Below are positions 1-10,792 of a DNA stretch of 64,000 nt, piece by piece. The stretch covers positions 41,008,890 to 41,072,889 of the forward strand of contig JAOANR010000001.1 in assembly GCA_030278955.1 (NCBI GenBank). Reading direction: 5' to 3'. Position numbers and translations under genes: made by a program. Numbering within the stretch: the stretch's first letter is position 1; every line of letters begins with the position of its first letter. The notes beneath the pieces were generated by a model. That model saw nothing but the letters and a program-made list of their open reading frames with translations, made no database searches and was not told the DNA's origin. This DNA is from Hygrophila difformis. Taxonomy: Eukaryota; Streptophyta; Magnoliopsida; Lamiales; Acanthaceae.

Positions 1-591
1 TATAGCGATGCTTCGAAGGAAGGTTTAGGTTGTGTTTTGATGCAAGACTCGAGAGTCGTAGCCTATGCATCACGCCAACTAAAACCTCACGAGGAAAATT
101 ATCCGACACATGACCTGGAGTTGGCAGCGGTCGTTTTCGCTCTAAAGATATGGAGACATTATCTTTATGGGCGGAAGTGTCGAATGTTCACCGACCACAA
201 GAGCTTGAAATATATATTCACTCAGAAGGAGTTGAATTTGAGACAGCGAAGGTGGTTGGAGCTCATTAAAGACTACGATTTAGAGATAGCATACCACGAG
301 GGGAAGGCGAATGTGGTAGCCGATGCCCTAAGTCGGAAAACCCAACACGTGACAAACTCGTTGGTAATTCCGCCGGCATTGTACATGGAATTGGCAAGAT
401 TGGAGTTAGAACTTGTGCATCCTGGCACAGTGAGAGAAACGGTCAATGCCATGGTCGTAGAAACTCCAATATTGGACGAGATTCGACTCGCTCAACCGGG
501 CGATCCGAAACTCGAGAAGAAAAAAAGGGTATATTGCCGAAGGAAAGGCAATAGGATTTGCTGTCCACGAGGATGGAAGCATCCGTTTTAA
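1..591 (+). pseudogene. Ty3/gypsy pol fragment: end of reverse transcriptase/RNase H (chromovirus)
   Basis: The frame is open from base 1 and encodes the RNase H part of a retrotransposon polyprotein, which degrades the RNA template during reverse transcription in cytoplasmic particles. Visible family motifs are SDASKEGLG at the start, [37 protein letters not shown] and [14 protein letters not shown]. The upstream reverse transcriptase lies outside the window. After about base 520 the frame leaves the homologous reading and stops at 589-591. The shift falls in a run of seven A at about 522-528, and the integrase continues in another frame. Apart from this one-base slip the region looks undamaged, so the element is a recent copy or the slip is a sequencing error. 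The integrase and the LTR downstream place it with Tekay/Del-like chromoviruses. Confidence 0.9.
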
Positions 592-1927
592 AGGTAGATG
601 GTGTGTGCCTCTTAAATGTGCCGAGTTGAAGCAAAGGTTGATGGAGGAAGGGCACAACACGCCATACTCCGTACATCCCGGAGGTGACAAGCTATACAAA
701 GATCTGAAGAAGGTCTATTGGTGGCCGGGAATGAAGAAGGAAGTGGCAAATTTCGTGGCGAGATGTCTCACCTGCCAAAAGGTTAAGGCAGTGCGACATA
801 AACCCTTAGGATTGATGCAACCACTAGAGATTCCAAGTTGGAAGTGGGATAGCATCTCAATGGACTTTGTCTCGGGATTACCCCGATCACCTAAAGGCCT
901 GAACAAGATTTGGGTGATTGTGGATAGGCTAACGAAGACAGCCATATTCATCCCAATGAAAGACACGTGGACTATGGACCAATTGGCCCGAGCCTACATT
1001 GATAATGTGGTACGGCGACATGGAGTACCACATGATATCATTTCCGATAGAGACAGTAGATTTGTCTCTCATTTCTGGACGGAGTTACAAAAAGCTCTCG
1101 GTACTCAAATCAAGATGAGCACCGCATTCCACCCGATGACGGATGGACAAACTGAGAGAACAATCCAAACACTAGAAGACATGCTGAGAGCATGCGTGTT
1201 GGAATTCAAAGGGAATTGGGAATCTCATTTACCCTTGATTGAGTTTTCCTATAATAATAGTTACCATGCGAGTATCGGCATGGCACCTTTCGAGGCATTG
1301 TATGGACGAAAGTGCCGAAGCCCTTTGAGCTGGGAAGAAAACGATAAGTCCGTGGTAGTGGGACCACAACTTATCGAAGACATGGCTCAACAAATCAAAG
1401 TGATCCAAGGGAAGATGAAAGCCGCTCAAGACCGTCAAAAGAGTTATGCCGACGTGAGACGACGAGACCTAGAATTTCAAGTGGGAGATAGGGTCATGCT
1501 AAAGATATCACCCATGAAGGGGGTGATGCGCTTTGGCAAACGAGGGAAGTTAAGTCCTCGATACATAGGACCTTACGAGATTCTAGAACGAGTCGGAACT
1601 CTAGCCTACCGATTGGCTTTACCGCCACACTTAGATCGAGTTCATAATGTCTTCCATGTCTCACAACTAAAGAAGTATGTGCCGGACCCGACACATGTAC
1701 TTCAACCGGAGATAATTGAGCTCGATGAAGATTTGACTTACGAAGAAGTCCCAGTGCGTATTCTCGATACTAAGGAACGAGTAACGAGGAACAAAACCAT
1801 CAAAATGATCAAGGTTCTTTGGTCAAACCACGAAAGTGAGACGGCAACTTGGGAAGTAGAATCCGACATGAGGGAACGATACCCGACATTGTTCCAAACC
1901 GATACCGACACAGTTATGGGGACATAA
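530..1927 (+). pseudogene. Ty3/gypsy integrase with chromodomain-like tail
   Basis: This is the C-terminal part of the same pol. Integrase inserts the DNA copy into the chromosome. The N-terminal HHCC zinc finger is visible (GHNTPYSVHPGG, then CLTCQK). The catalytic core has D in SMDFVSG, D in ISDRDSRF and E in GQTERT; I count 35 residues between the last two, the normal spacing. The region ending HNVFHVSQLKKY is the usual C-terminal integrase fold. The tail (PVRILDTKER, KVLWSNH, ATWEVE) resembles the divergent chromodomain of Tekay/Del chromoviruses, thought to steer insertion to heterochromatin. There is no internal stop from about 530 to the TAA at 1925-1927. It is labelled pseudogene only because of the upstream frameshift; the coding is otherwise complete. 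Confidence 0.9.
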
Positions 1928-2155
1928 CTGCAATCTTAAGGGGGAGAGGATGTCATACCCCCTAATTTTTCGGGCAATCTTGTAAACTTTTGAACTACGT
2001 TATGGCTTGATCCCTTTACCGGGTACGTAGGCAGCTTAGAAGTTTAATTCTAAGTTCAGTCACAACATAATAAAACAAACACAAGACCTTAGCACGAGAC
2101 GAGAAAAGCCGAAACACAACTTCGAGGACGAAGTTGATTCTTAAGGAGGGTAGAC
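1928..2155 (+). promoter_or_regulatory. 3' untranslated region with two polypurine tracts
   Basis: This lies between the pol stop and the LTR. A purine tract at 1938-1950 (AAGGGGGAGAGGA) is followed by TGTCATACCCCC, which looks like an LTR start. A second tract at 2143-2154 (AAGGAGGGTAGA) directly abuts the real LTR start TGTAATACCCGAG at 2156, so the second is the functional plus-strand primer. The same two-tract layout is present on the minus strand at 24503-24890 and 40645-40890, so it is a family feature. Confidence 0.75.
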
Positions 2156-2356
2156 TGTAATACCCGAGAATTTTCCAACATAAAATAAGACAATAATTAA
2201 ATAAATAAATAATAAATAAAATAAATATTATAAATAAATAAACCAATCCAGCAAATAAAAGAAATAAATAAATATAAGGAAATGAGAAATGAGATTTTTA
2301 CTTAAAAAGGAATTAAAGGAATTTAATTAAACAAAAGTATGGATAAATGGTACACC
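2156..2356 (+). repeat. Truncated 3' LTR (first 201 bp)
   Basis: It starts TGTAATACCC right after a polypurine tract and is base-for-base identical to 3874-4074, the start of the solo LTR downstream. At 2357 it changes abruptly to minus-strand Tat protease sequence, so the remaining roughly 2.4 kb of this LTR is lost. A deletion joining the LTR to the neighbouring Tat element is the simplest reading. Confidence 0.85.
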
Positions 2357-3868
2357 GTAGCTCGTTTTATGACGATACGAACCGGTGCCTTCACCGTTTG
2401 TTCCGATTTGACGAATATGGGCGCTTTCGATGCTTGGGGCGCCGTGTCAAATTCCGCAACATACCGAAGTCCACTCCGGTCACCTTTTCTTCGATTGTTG
2501 TCCGAGAGCTTTCCCAACGGCGATGGCTCATTTGGGTTGAATCCAGACTTGATGAGCAGTTTGAATGCCTTTGGACCGAATTCCTTATCGTTCTTTAGTC
2601 GGCGTGCCTCACTACCTTTGAGTTGAATTTTCACCATTTTCTGCGACATGCCAGGATCAATGGGCGTTAGTGGGAGTGTAAGCCCCTCGAATGCCTCTTC
2701 CAAGATCGATTTCCCCTTATCATCACGGACTGGTTGATCATCTTTACGTTCTTCTTCCCCGCACGAAGGTGCCTTAGCTTTGGACGAATCAAGATAGTAT
2801 TTAGCGTCCCCGTAATAAGACTCGGCCACCGTGAATGGTTTGTCATCGGCGATAACCCTTTTGACGACGCCGTTGTGCACGTACTTGAAGCACTGGTGCC
2901 ATGTTGAAGGGACGACGCCGTTCTCGTGGATCCATGTCCGACCAAGAAGCATGTTGTATGATGTCCTTGCGTCAATGACGTGGAAGTACGTGCTTGCAGC
3001 CATGTCATCAATTTGCAGCCGGACTCGGATTGCACCAAGGGATTTTTGCCCCCCTTGGTTGAAGCCTTGGATCAACATTTTGCTATTGGATAGTTCTTCC
3101 TCGGAGATGCCCAATTCCTTCAGGGTGTGAAGTGGCATGATGTTGACGGCAGAACCCCCGTCTATCAGGACGCGGTTTACTCGCTTGTTGTCCACGTATC
3201 CAACGATGAACAATGGTCGGTTATGAGCCTTCGAATTTTCCAGCTCCATCGGCATGTCGTCGTCATTGAACGTGATGGACAGCATGCATTCGTTGAGATG
3301 CGAATGATCCACAACTTGTTTGGTGTGGTCTTGTTTCGACGTGCTCCCAACTTCGAAGACGGTGTTGCAGGTGGTGGAATTGTGAGGAACTTTGATCTCG
3401 ATCGATCCAACTTGGATGGAAACGGTGTTGGCCGTCTCTGCTTCGTCTGCCAAGGTGATTTTGCCTTGTTTGACGAGATCCATGACTTTATCTTCGAAAA
3501 CGAAGCAATCTTGGATCGTGTGGCTCACCAAACGGTGGTACTTGCAGTATAGCGGGTCGTTGGTCATCCCAGCTTGCTCGGGACGTTTCATCCTTGGTAG
3601 CTCGATGAGGTTTTCTTTCATCAAGTCATCGAAGATGCCCGGTAAGTCGGAGTCAAGGAATGGGTACGTCTTAGCCCGCCTATCTTCCAATGACGACTTT
3701 TGACGTTGAGCTTGTGGTGGCTTTGCTTTGTCGTTTGCCACCGGCTCCTTCCCACGTACTTTTACGAAAGCGGCGCTTGTTGCCATCGCATCCTTTGTGG
3801 GTGGCTTCGACTGTGGCTTGCCTCCCTTCTTCCATTCGACTCGGTTGTTTGTACGAGTTTGTTGAACG
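2357..3868 (-). pseudogene. Tat-lineage gag-protease, second half
   Basis: About 500 codons of open minus-strand frame. Upstream it continues, without loss of frame, from the gag half at 6474-7589 across the inserted solo LTR. The visible landmark is the retroviral-type aspartic protease site LIDGGSAVNIMP, with the active-site variant D-G-G common in plant Tat elements, followed by MLLGRTWIHE. Upstream is the motif CKYHRLVSHTIQDC, a degenerate zinc-knuckle-like Cys/His cluster. The protease would cut the Gag-Pol precursor inside the particle. The frame is cut off at 2357 after RIVIKR, so reverse transcriptase and integrase are missing. No internal stop is seen, so the break is structural rather than slow decay. 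Confidence 0.85.
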
Positions 3869-6473
3869 GGCGGTGTAATACCCGAGAATTTTCCAACATA
3901 AAATAAGACAATAATTAAATAAATAAATAATAAATAAAATAAATATTATAAATAAATAAACCAATCCAGCAAATAAAAGAAATAAATAAATATAAGGAAA
4001 TGAGAAATGAGATTTTTACTTAAAAAGGAATTAAAGGAATTTAATTAAACAAAAGTATGGATAAATGGTACACCAAAACCCGACACTAATGAACTCGAGT
4101 ATTCGAGTCCAAAACATCCAACTAGACTAAGAATAAAAATTGGAGAGAAAGTATGAACCCGAATATACCCCGGAAATCGGAATTCGGGAGCATAGAGGGA
4201 TAGAAACCCGAAAGAGAGGCGGAAAAGCACGACGGATCGCACGACCCGCCCGGACCGAAGTCCAGGCGTAGACGGCGCGGTGGCCGCGCGGTGGAAGGGG
4301 TTTGCCGCGCCACGACCGCGCCAACCCACAGATTCGTTTGTTGCGTGAATCTCTCACCCGAACGCGGATTTTTCGACTTTCGGTTGAACACCTCTCGACT
4401 CCAGAGTTCTAGGTCGGCCGTGGACGCCCTAGGGACTTAGAATTCTATAAATAAGCCCCTTGGGAGCCCCGAACAAGTTTACGAAACCCTAAAGCACTCT
4501 ATACGTTCGAAACCCTAATCCGGAGTCGTCGGAGGCACGAAACCAAGACGAACGCTGTGGACGAGTTCGCAACAGATCTCCATAGTCGTGGTAAGTCTCG
4601 GTTCAATCTCTATTCAATAAACGATTCGAAAACGAATCCTAATCATCTTCTTTTTCTTTCTATACCCCCGTATCGAATCTAGATCGTAGAACCCGACGAA
4701 CGGAGAGGAGAAACGGTGATCTGGAAGCCACGCCTCCGAATTGGACATTCCCGACGTTCATAGACACTGTAAGTTAACCTTACATGGTTTTGGGAGATTT
4801 TAAAACATTCGAAACCTAAAAGATTTGACAAGAATCATAAATCTGTCTACTTTTGTTTTCTTACCGACGCAACAGAATTGTTGAATTTTTCCGACCTTTA
4901 AAACGAACTCAAACGGAAAAACTTAAAACACGAAAAACGTTCCTAAGACTTAGACCTAGCTACTGTAAAAATTTGAGAATTTTTGGAGTTGATTTGATAG
5001 GTGAAAACCCATTGAAACCGAACTGTTTGATTTTAGGTCTTGAAATCTTGGACAGAACTTAGGAATGATCTTGATCTCGTTTTTGACATAGGATCTAGGC
5101 TGTTTTAGATCTTTGGCCGAACATGAAAGTTGTAGATAAATGTCTTAAGATGATCCCTGTCAAATTTCATTAAATTTGGAGTTGAATTGATATGTTAGAA
5201 CTTGAAATCTTTAAACTGTGACCTGTAAACTCGGACAGATTTCTTGTTATGCAAAAATTAGCGATTTTGACCTACTTAGGTATCTCGGATTGAAAAAGTT
5301 AAAACATGAAAGTTGTAGATCTTGATGTTTCCGAGTCAGATGTGAAATTTTGGAATTTTTGGAATTAAATCTGATTTTAGACGAATTTTGGAGTAAACTG
5401 TGATTTACCGAAACGAAATTTTGAAATCTTGTTGAAACATGGAATTAACCTTTGGGGTTGAAACGAATTGAGATATTGTTTCTAAATGAACACAATGGAA
5501 GTCAGATTTTTAAAAACTAAATCCCCTTACAAACTTGATAAATTAAAATTAGGGGTGAGTGCTCTGCAGGGTGCCCCCTAACGATTCACTTCGTGCCGTA
5601 ATGGACGATGGTGACCCCGCGCGCTATACTTGAAATGTGATATTGCCAAAACGGCGAAACTTAGAGCCTACACTCTCGTGAATATCCGTATGGGTTTCCC
5701 GAGGCTCCGGAGTGGTACTGGGTATGGCTGATACGGCTGCGGCCGCCGGGCTACCGGCTAAACTTGTTGACATCGCGATCTTTATCGTGAAACTTGAGAT
5801 ACCAAATCGGGAATGTAATGGGGATTCTAAATTAAATTAAACTAGATTAAATGATATTGTTGTCAAATTAAATTATTAAATGCTTTATTTAAATTATGGT
5901 TATTATCTTGAACCATGTGATATGTGTTATTAAATAGAGCCTGAGATAGATTGTGCTATATGATATGGATTATATGAAATCAAATATTATGTTATTATCA
6001 TGCTTTCGTTAAATTATTAAAGTATGGCTTTTAAACCCTATGATCATGCATGTGTTAACTTACTCAGCAATTTTGCTGATCAAAACCGTTTTTATTCCTT
6101 TCTGTACAGAATATGTGGAATGAGCATGTGTGAGCACGAATCATGCATGGGATTTTGGGAACTTTTATTTTGCTTTAAATTTCGTACTTAGACTATATTC
6201 TGAACGGGCCTGTTTAACCCGTGTTTTGGCCATGTCGGCCCTATTTAAATTTTCCGCTGCGATACTGTACTAAACTAAATATTTCCGCTGCGCTATGCTA
6301 TTATTATTTTCGATTTATATTGTATGGGCTATTTTGTATGCTTTAAATATTTTAAACACGGCAATACCTAGCCTTGCATCTCTTTAGTAAGCTCGGAGAA
6401 ACCGTGTCTTACTAGGGAGATGTGGCGGTGACATCCCGACCTGGGTTACCAAAAACCGGGGTGTTACAGGCGG
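3869..6473 (+). mobile_element. Solo LTR of a Tekay-like gypsy element, with TSD
   Basis: The LTR spans 3874-6468 (2595 bp), starts TGTAATACCCGAG and ends CCGGGGTGTTACA. It is flanked by the 5-bp direct repeat GGCGG at 3869-3873 and 6469-6473. The host on both sides is one Tat gag frame, which reads through when the insert is ignored. No internal region is present, so this is the product of recombination between the two LTRs of a former full element. A GC-rich palindromic stretch is at 4263-4322 and a TATA box at 4446-4453. Shadow frames inside it do not look coding. Confidence 0.92.
4446..4453 (+). promoter_or_regulatory. TATA box of the solo LTR
   Basis: TATAAATA preceded by AATTC and followed by AGCCCC, about 570 bp into the LTR and about 120 bp downstream of the GC-rich palindromes. 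The position fits a U3 promoter; transcription would start about 30 bp downstream. Confidence 0.6.
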
Positions 6474-7589
6474 ACCATAGGCTCCACTTGACGCCAAACT
6501 TAGCTCCATGTCGTGAGCACGAGTTGCAAGCTCCTCGAATGTCCGGGGACGAATGCCTTGCAGGATGTATCGTAGGCCCCATTGCATGCCTTGGATGCAC
6601 ATCTCAATTGCCGACGTCTCAGACAAGCGATCCTTGCAGTTGAGGCTCAGGCTTCTCCAGCGGTTGATGTAGTCGATCACCGGCTCGCCCTTTGATTGTT
6701 GCGTGTTCGTCAATTCTATCATGCTGACGGTACGCCGTGTGCTGTAAAAACGGTTCAGAAACTCTTGCTCAAGTTGATCCCAACTGTCGATGCTGCCGTG
6801 TTCCAAGTCGGTATACCATTCGAACGCATTCCCCTTTAGTGAACGAATGAACTGTTTGACGAGGTGATCTCCAAACGTACCCGCTTCGTTGCATGTCTCT
6901 ACGAAATGGGCGATATGTTGCTTGGGATTCCCTTTGCCGTCGAACTGTTGGAACTTGGGCGGTTGATAGCCTGGCGGCATCCTCAGTGAGTCGATGCGGG
7001 CGCTGTATGGCTTGAGATACGTCAAGGAGGATTTTGATCCTGCCGAGACCTCCTCCTTCAGCGTTCCCGTGATGAACTCTTTCAGTTGATCAGCCGAGAT
7101 GAAGCTGTCAGGAGTGACTTGGACGTCAGCGGTTGCTTTTCCTTTTGCCGAAGCGCCTTGCCGGGAAGTCTCTCCATCGTCGCGAATCTCCACGGGTTTG
7201 TTCACCGCTTGGCCGTCGTTAGAGCCGTCCAGTCTGTTCATCATTTGCTCCATGCGTGCATCTTGCAACTCGGATCTCTTCACAAGCATTTCCACGATCT
7301 TTTTCAGGTTGGCCATTTGCTCTTCAAGAGTGCTGGCTTGGGTTGTCATTGCAGCAGCATGACGCAGGGTGGATGTTTTTTTTTGATCTCCCCGCGGGCT
7401 TGACAACGGCGTGGAAGATCCCGATCTATGGTCGTTTCCTTCTTCCAGCAGCGGCATATCCGCATCAACTTCTTTTCCGCGCGCAGCATCGGCGGCCTCC
7501 ATTGCTTTCTTCATGTTCCTTGTGGTGACGTTGGGCATAGCGGCACCGGATGTTGAAGAGTTGCTCTTGGAGGTGTTCCTTGAAGCCAT
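6474..7589 (-). pseudogene. Tat-lineage gag, first half
   Basis: Gag forms the particle that packages element RNA. The start is taken at the ATG at 7587-7589 ([10 protein letters not shown]), just after the PBS; the frame also extends upstream without an ATG that makes sense for Gag. The capsid-type retrotransposon gag region is clear: [55 protein letters not shown] coiled coil is likely around the stretch [16 protein letters not shown]. The frame is broken at the GGCGG target site by the solo LTR at 3874-6468 and resumes at 3868. The last residues of the open frame read into the LTR and are not Gag. Confidence 0.88.
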
Positions 7590-7632
7590 TGGATTTTGTT
7601 GACGACGTCTGGAGGAGATGAAAGGCAGAAGT

Positions 7633-7650
7633 GTCCCACTGGGCGTGCCA
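7633..7650 (-). promoter_or_regulatory. Primer-binding site of the Tat-like element
   Basis: On the minus strand the LTR end CACCTACA is followed by a short spacer and TGGCACGCCCAGTGGGAC, the form of a PBS, beginning TGG to pair with a tRNA CCA end. I could not assign the tRNA with confidence. Confidence 0.7.
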
Positions 7651-7655
7651 AAATC

Positions 7656-8433
7656 TGTAGGTGCAAAAAAATGCGTAGACAGAAACTGCAAAATAATTTT
7701 ATTAATTTCACAATAGAAATGTCTACAATTACAAAGAATTTCAATGAATTTAAAAGAAATATGTGAAGATCAAATGATATGAGTGTTCGACTTCTGTTAC
7801 TCCTTTGATTCCTCCAACCTTGAAGACGTCGAGATGCTTTTAGGCTTCTTCTCCGGCTTCTTGGAATTTCTGCAGCGTTTTGTTGCTGTAGATCTCAAGT
7901 GCTTGAGACTTGAGAGTGACTAGGGTATGAAGATGTATGTCTGGAAGTGAAGTAGTCCCCAATATGTGACAGGGTGCCTCTATTTATAGAGGGAAAACCC
8001 TAGGGTTTGTGGACGATGGACCAATCTATGGGCCGGTCCAATCCACGTTTCTTTCGGGTCATTAAGCATGTGGGCCTTTCATCTGGGCTTCTTCACATTA
8101 ATTGATTTCCATGGACTGACCTGCTTCAAGTGTCCATTGGATCATCGGCTTGTGGGTATTTCATTTGGACTTGTCCACACCGATTAATTTTCATGGGCTG
8201 GTCTACTTCGAGCATCCATTATTGAATCATGGGGCTTGTGGGTCTTGCATTTGGACTTGTCCATATTGGCCCAATCATAGGTCCATTTGGCTTGTTGGTC
8301 CAAATAGCCCAATAAATATTAATAATTATTTCCAAGCATTTATATTATTTAAAATGCCTAGAAAATAATTAAATTAATATTTAAATTTACACATGTCGCA
8401 TTTTCAATGCCAAATAAATTTCACGTGTTTACA
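7656..8433 (-). repeat. 5' LTR of the Tat-like element (778 bp)
   Basis: Read on the minus strand it starts TGTAAACACG at 8433 and ends GCACCTACA at 7656, next to the PBS. A TATA box (TATAAATA) lies at 7981-7988 on the minus strand. Upstream of it (8028-8310) are at least six TGGGCY motifs in either orientation, the plant site II/TCP-type sequence. The matching 3' LTR is not in the window because the element is truncated at 2357. Confidence 0.85.
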
Positions 8434-9126
8434 GACACACATTACTATTTTGAATTGGAAGTGATGGGGGAAAAATTAGAGATGAATTCCAACAACATCC
8501 AATGCATAAACTCCACATTTAAAATCAAACAATACCACATTTGTCTAGGCTGACAGATGTGCATGCATATTCCCTAGGAAATGATGAAACCATATATATT
8601 TTGAAGCTGCTTTGTTGGAACCATATTTCTTCAACCATCTGCTTCTTTATTTGCGCTCCTGAATCCCATTCCACTTTCATGCAGGCACAATAAACAAAAT
8701 TTCAGTAAATAGAACTGAAAAGGAGTGCATATTCATAGTATGCCATAACTTATAAGAAGAACTGAATAGAAGTCAAGAATTTGTTTTCTGTAGATTGTAT
8801 GACATAACTTATAAGAAGAACAGGGGCTATGGAGTTATCAGCATCAAATAACTATCTCATGAATTGTCTATTATAAATTTATAACAAGATTCGCGATGAA
8901 CAAGCAGTGCATAATATGTTGGCATCTTCATTAACATGCATATTATATCCATATTGTTGCTCAGTGTATAAAGAAAGACATTCTAAATGTAAAGTCTACA
9001 TGTTCAAGCTGTTGATGAAAGACATCCATGTGAAGTAAGCCCAAGAAACCACAGCTGTTGGATACCAAAACTATCATAACACAAATAATGACATTTGGCT
9101 ACAGCTCTAAATTATCCATACCATAC
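8434..9126. other. Non-coding Helitron 3' side
   Basis: AT-rich sequence between the Tat LTR and the GUF1-like exons. A short direct repeat (ATAACTTATAAGAAGAAC) occurs at about 8747 and 8804. I see no coding frame and no convincing Helitron 3' hairpin or CTRR end. Confidence 0.5.
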
Positions 9127-9725
9127 CTGAAACCCATGCCAAGTGCTGTGCTACTCTCCTTTGTAACAACCACACTTGCATCATTGCAAGTGAGCCTTTC
9201 AATCGCATTACTAAGTGATTCAAAATCAAATCCGTCAGCAAGATATAGACCCGAGAATACCATATGCTTTATAGTCTTGAAACTTTTCATCATCAAGAAC
9301 CAGAAGAACCATGTAAGTAGTCTCAAAATAGTAGTAATTGAAACCAAAATAAAGGACATTATGCTCAACCAAACCATTTTATATCCAAGTTTCATAAGCA
9401 TGGTAAATCTTTACCTGGAAGAGGTTCAACAATGCTTCAAGCTTGGAAAAGTGTATAACCAACATGCGCCTCTTTGGTCGATCGCATACGTGTGACAACA
9501 TAGCCTCTTTGCCCTGTTAAAAGGACTCCAGTCTGAGTGAGCTCTGGGTGCATAATTCCAACATCTAAAACTTTATAAGATTGGGCAATTCCAGCAAAGC
9601 AAAGCCAATTCTAACATCTGCCAAATTACATGACAGATAACACCTTTATACTCATCATAGTACGAATCTAGCAAAAGCATACGTAGAGGCGAGCTACTCT
9701 TCAAAGATGGAGCAGGAATTTCCTC
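9127..9725 (-). pseudogene. GUF1: Captured exons of nuclear translation factor GUF1 (LepA/EF4 type)
   Basis: Three exon-like blocks on the minus strand match the middle of the organellar elongation factor 4 family, a GTPase acting on mitochondrial ribosomes. Block A (about 9725-9630) reads PLRMLLLDSYYDEYKGVICH. Block B (about 9617-9415) reads VLDVGIMHPELT, TGVLLTGQRGYVV and MRSTKEAHVG, ending at a GT donor (CTTCCAG/GTAAAG). Block C (9282-9127) reads KHMVFSGLYLADGFDF, LTCNDASVVVTKESST and ALGMGFR, with an AG acceptor (GAAAAG) and GT donor (TTTCAG/GTATGG). Block order and remaining introns match a genomic capture, not an mRNA copy. The N-terminal GTPase domain and the C-terminus are absent, block B has a frame break near its end, and the intron between A and B is collapsed. 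The mitochondrial GUF1 type fits better than chloroplast LEPA. It is a fragment with no expected activity. Confidence 0.85.
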
Positions 9726-10269
9726 TATCAGTTATAACTCTTACCGCAGTAGTAGCCAGGGTTGGTACATCTGCTTCTGTCTGAATGCATGATCCAACAT
9801 AAATTTGCTCTGTGATCTGTAACGAAAAAGAAAACATTCAACACACTAACAATGTATGAGTTATGACAGCAAACATCAAACCCTTGCCAAAACAATTGAA
9901 AAATCACAAAAATGATCAATACCTCATTACTAAACTCCTCATATGTCAGTCATCTAATTCAAATGCTGTGAATTCAAATTTTAATTTGCCAGCAGGCCAT
10001 ATTCCACACATCAGCATCAAACTTCATCAGTACTTCCAGTCTAGGTATTCACTTGGATCTATAATGCAGCGACAATAAACATATGCTCAGGTAATTACTT
10101 CAAAAGCATGTAAAATAGTAGAATGGAGCATCAAGCATAGATTGAAGACTTTCTGATGAATACATGTGAAGCATTCTCCTTGGAATAAAAAAACGAAATT
10201 TAACCCTTCAATAATGTACATATAACCACATTCAATCATTCTAAATAATATGTGATTTCCAATGGGCGG
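9726..10269 (-). other. Helitron interior with one unrecognised exon-like block
   Basis: An exon-like block at about 9749-9820 on the minus strand has an AG acceptor and GT donor and reads ITEQIYVGSCIQTEADVP. I do not recognise it, and it does not fit the GUF1 region beside it. The rest of the interval shows no coding signal. Confidence 0.35.
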
Positions 10270-10792
10270 CATTCTGCTTGCATTTGCAGACTCATATATT
10301 TGAATTTATAAGACATATCAATTAACTTGAAATTCTTACTACTTTCTTCGTCATCGGCATTGCAATGATTCACAAAATCATCAAGAAAAGACAATCGAGG
10401 GTCTGACTTTATTTTCCATTTCTTCAAGTTCTGGAACTGAAGTTCCTCGGTACACCATCAAAGAAGAAATTGATATATGGTATTAGCAACACAATAGAAA
10501 TTGAAATGAATGATGTTAAACTTTCATAAAAAAATAGCATACTTTTGTTGCAACATCAGGAGCTTTTCCTTTTCTTCCTCTTCTATTTTCATTTTAAAAT
10601 TGACCCTCTGCATAAAATTCATCAGATAAGTAAGGTAAAAAATAACACCGCAAAATAAATCAACCTAAAAAGCAACTCGGCAGAAGCTATACCTGAATAT
10701 GAAAGAGTTTTTGTGCCCAGGCTTGCCAATTGGCAACTCGGCAGGAGCTTGCCAATTTTCCTTCAAAATTCTGAAATGCACACAAAGTACAG
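10270..10792 (-). pseudogene. Unrecognised captured gene fragment, three exon-like blocks
   Basis: Three minus-strand blocks have plausible splice signals. Block 1 (about 10770-10694) has acceptor GCATTTCAG and donor CAG/GTATAG and encodes ANWQAWAQKLFHIQ at its end. Block 2 (about 10608-10544) follows TTTTATGCAG and encodes a charged helix (KMKIEEEEKEKLLMLQQK) before GTATGC. Block 3 (about 10440-10320) encodes FQNLKKWKIKSDPRLSFLDD and FVNHCNADDEES. Together they look like part of a charged, helical plant protein. I do not recognise the family. Phase between blocks 2 and 3 does not join cleanly, so the fragment is probably decayed. Its position between RepHel and the GUF1 exons fits gene capture by the Helitron. 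Confidence 0.45.

Noticed and set aside
9058..9495. Plus-strand frame over the GUF1-like exons
   Set aside because: Shadow of the minus-strand exons; the minus strand has the family motifs and splice sites.
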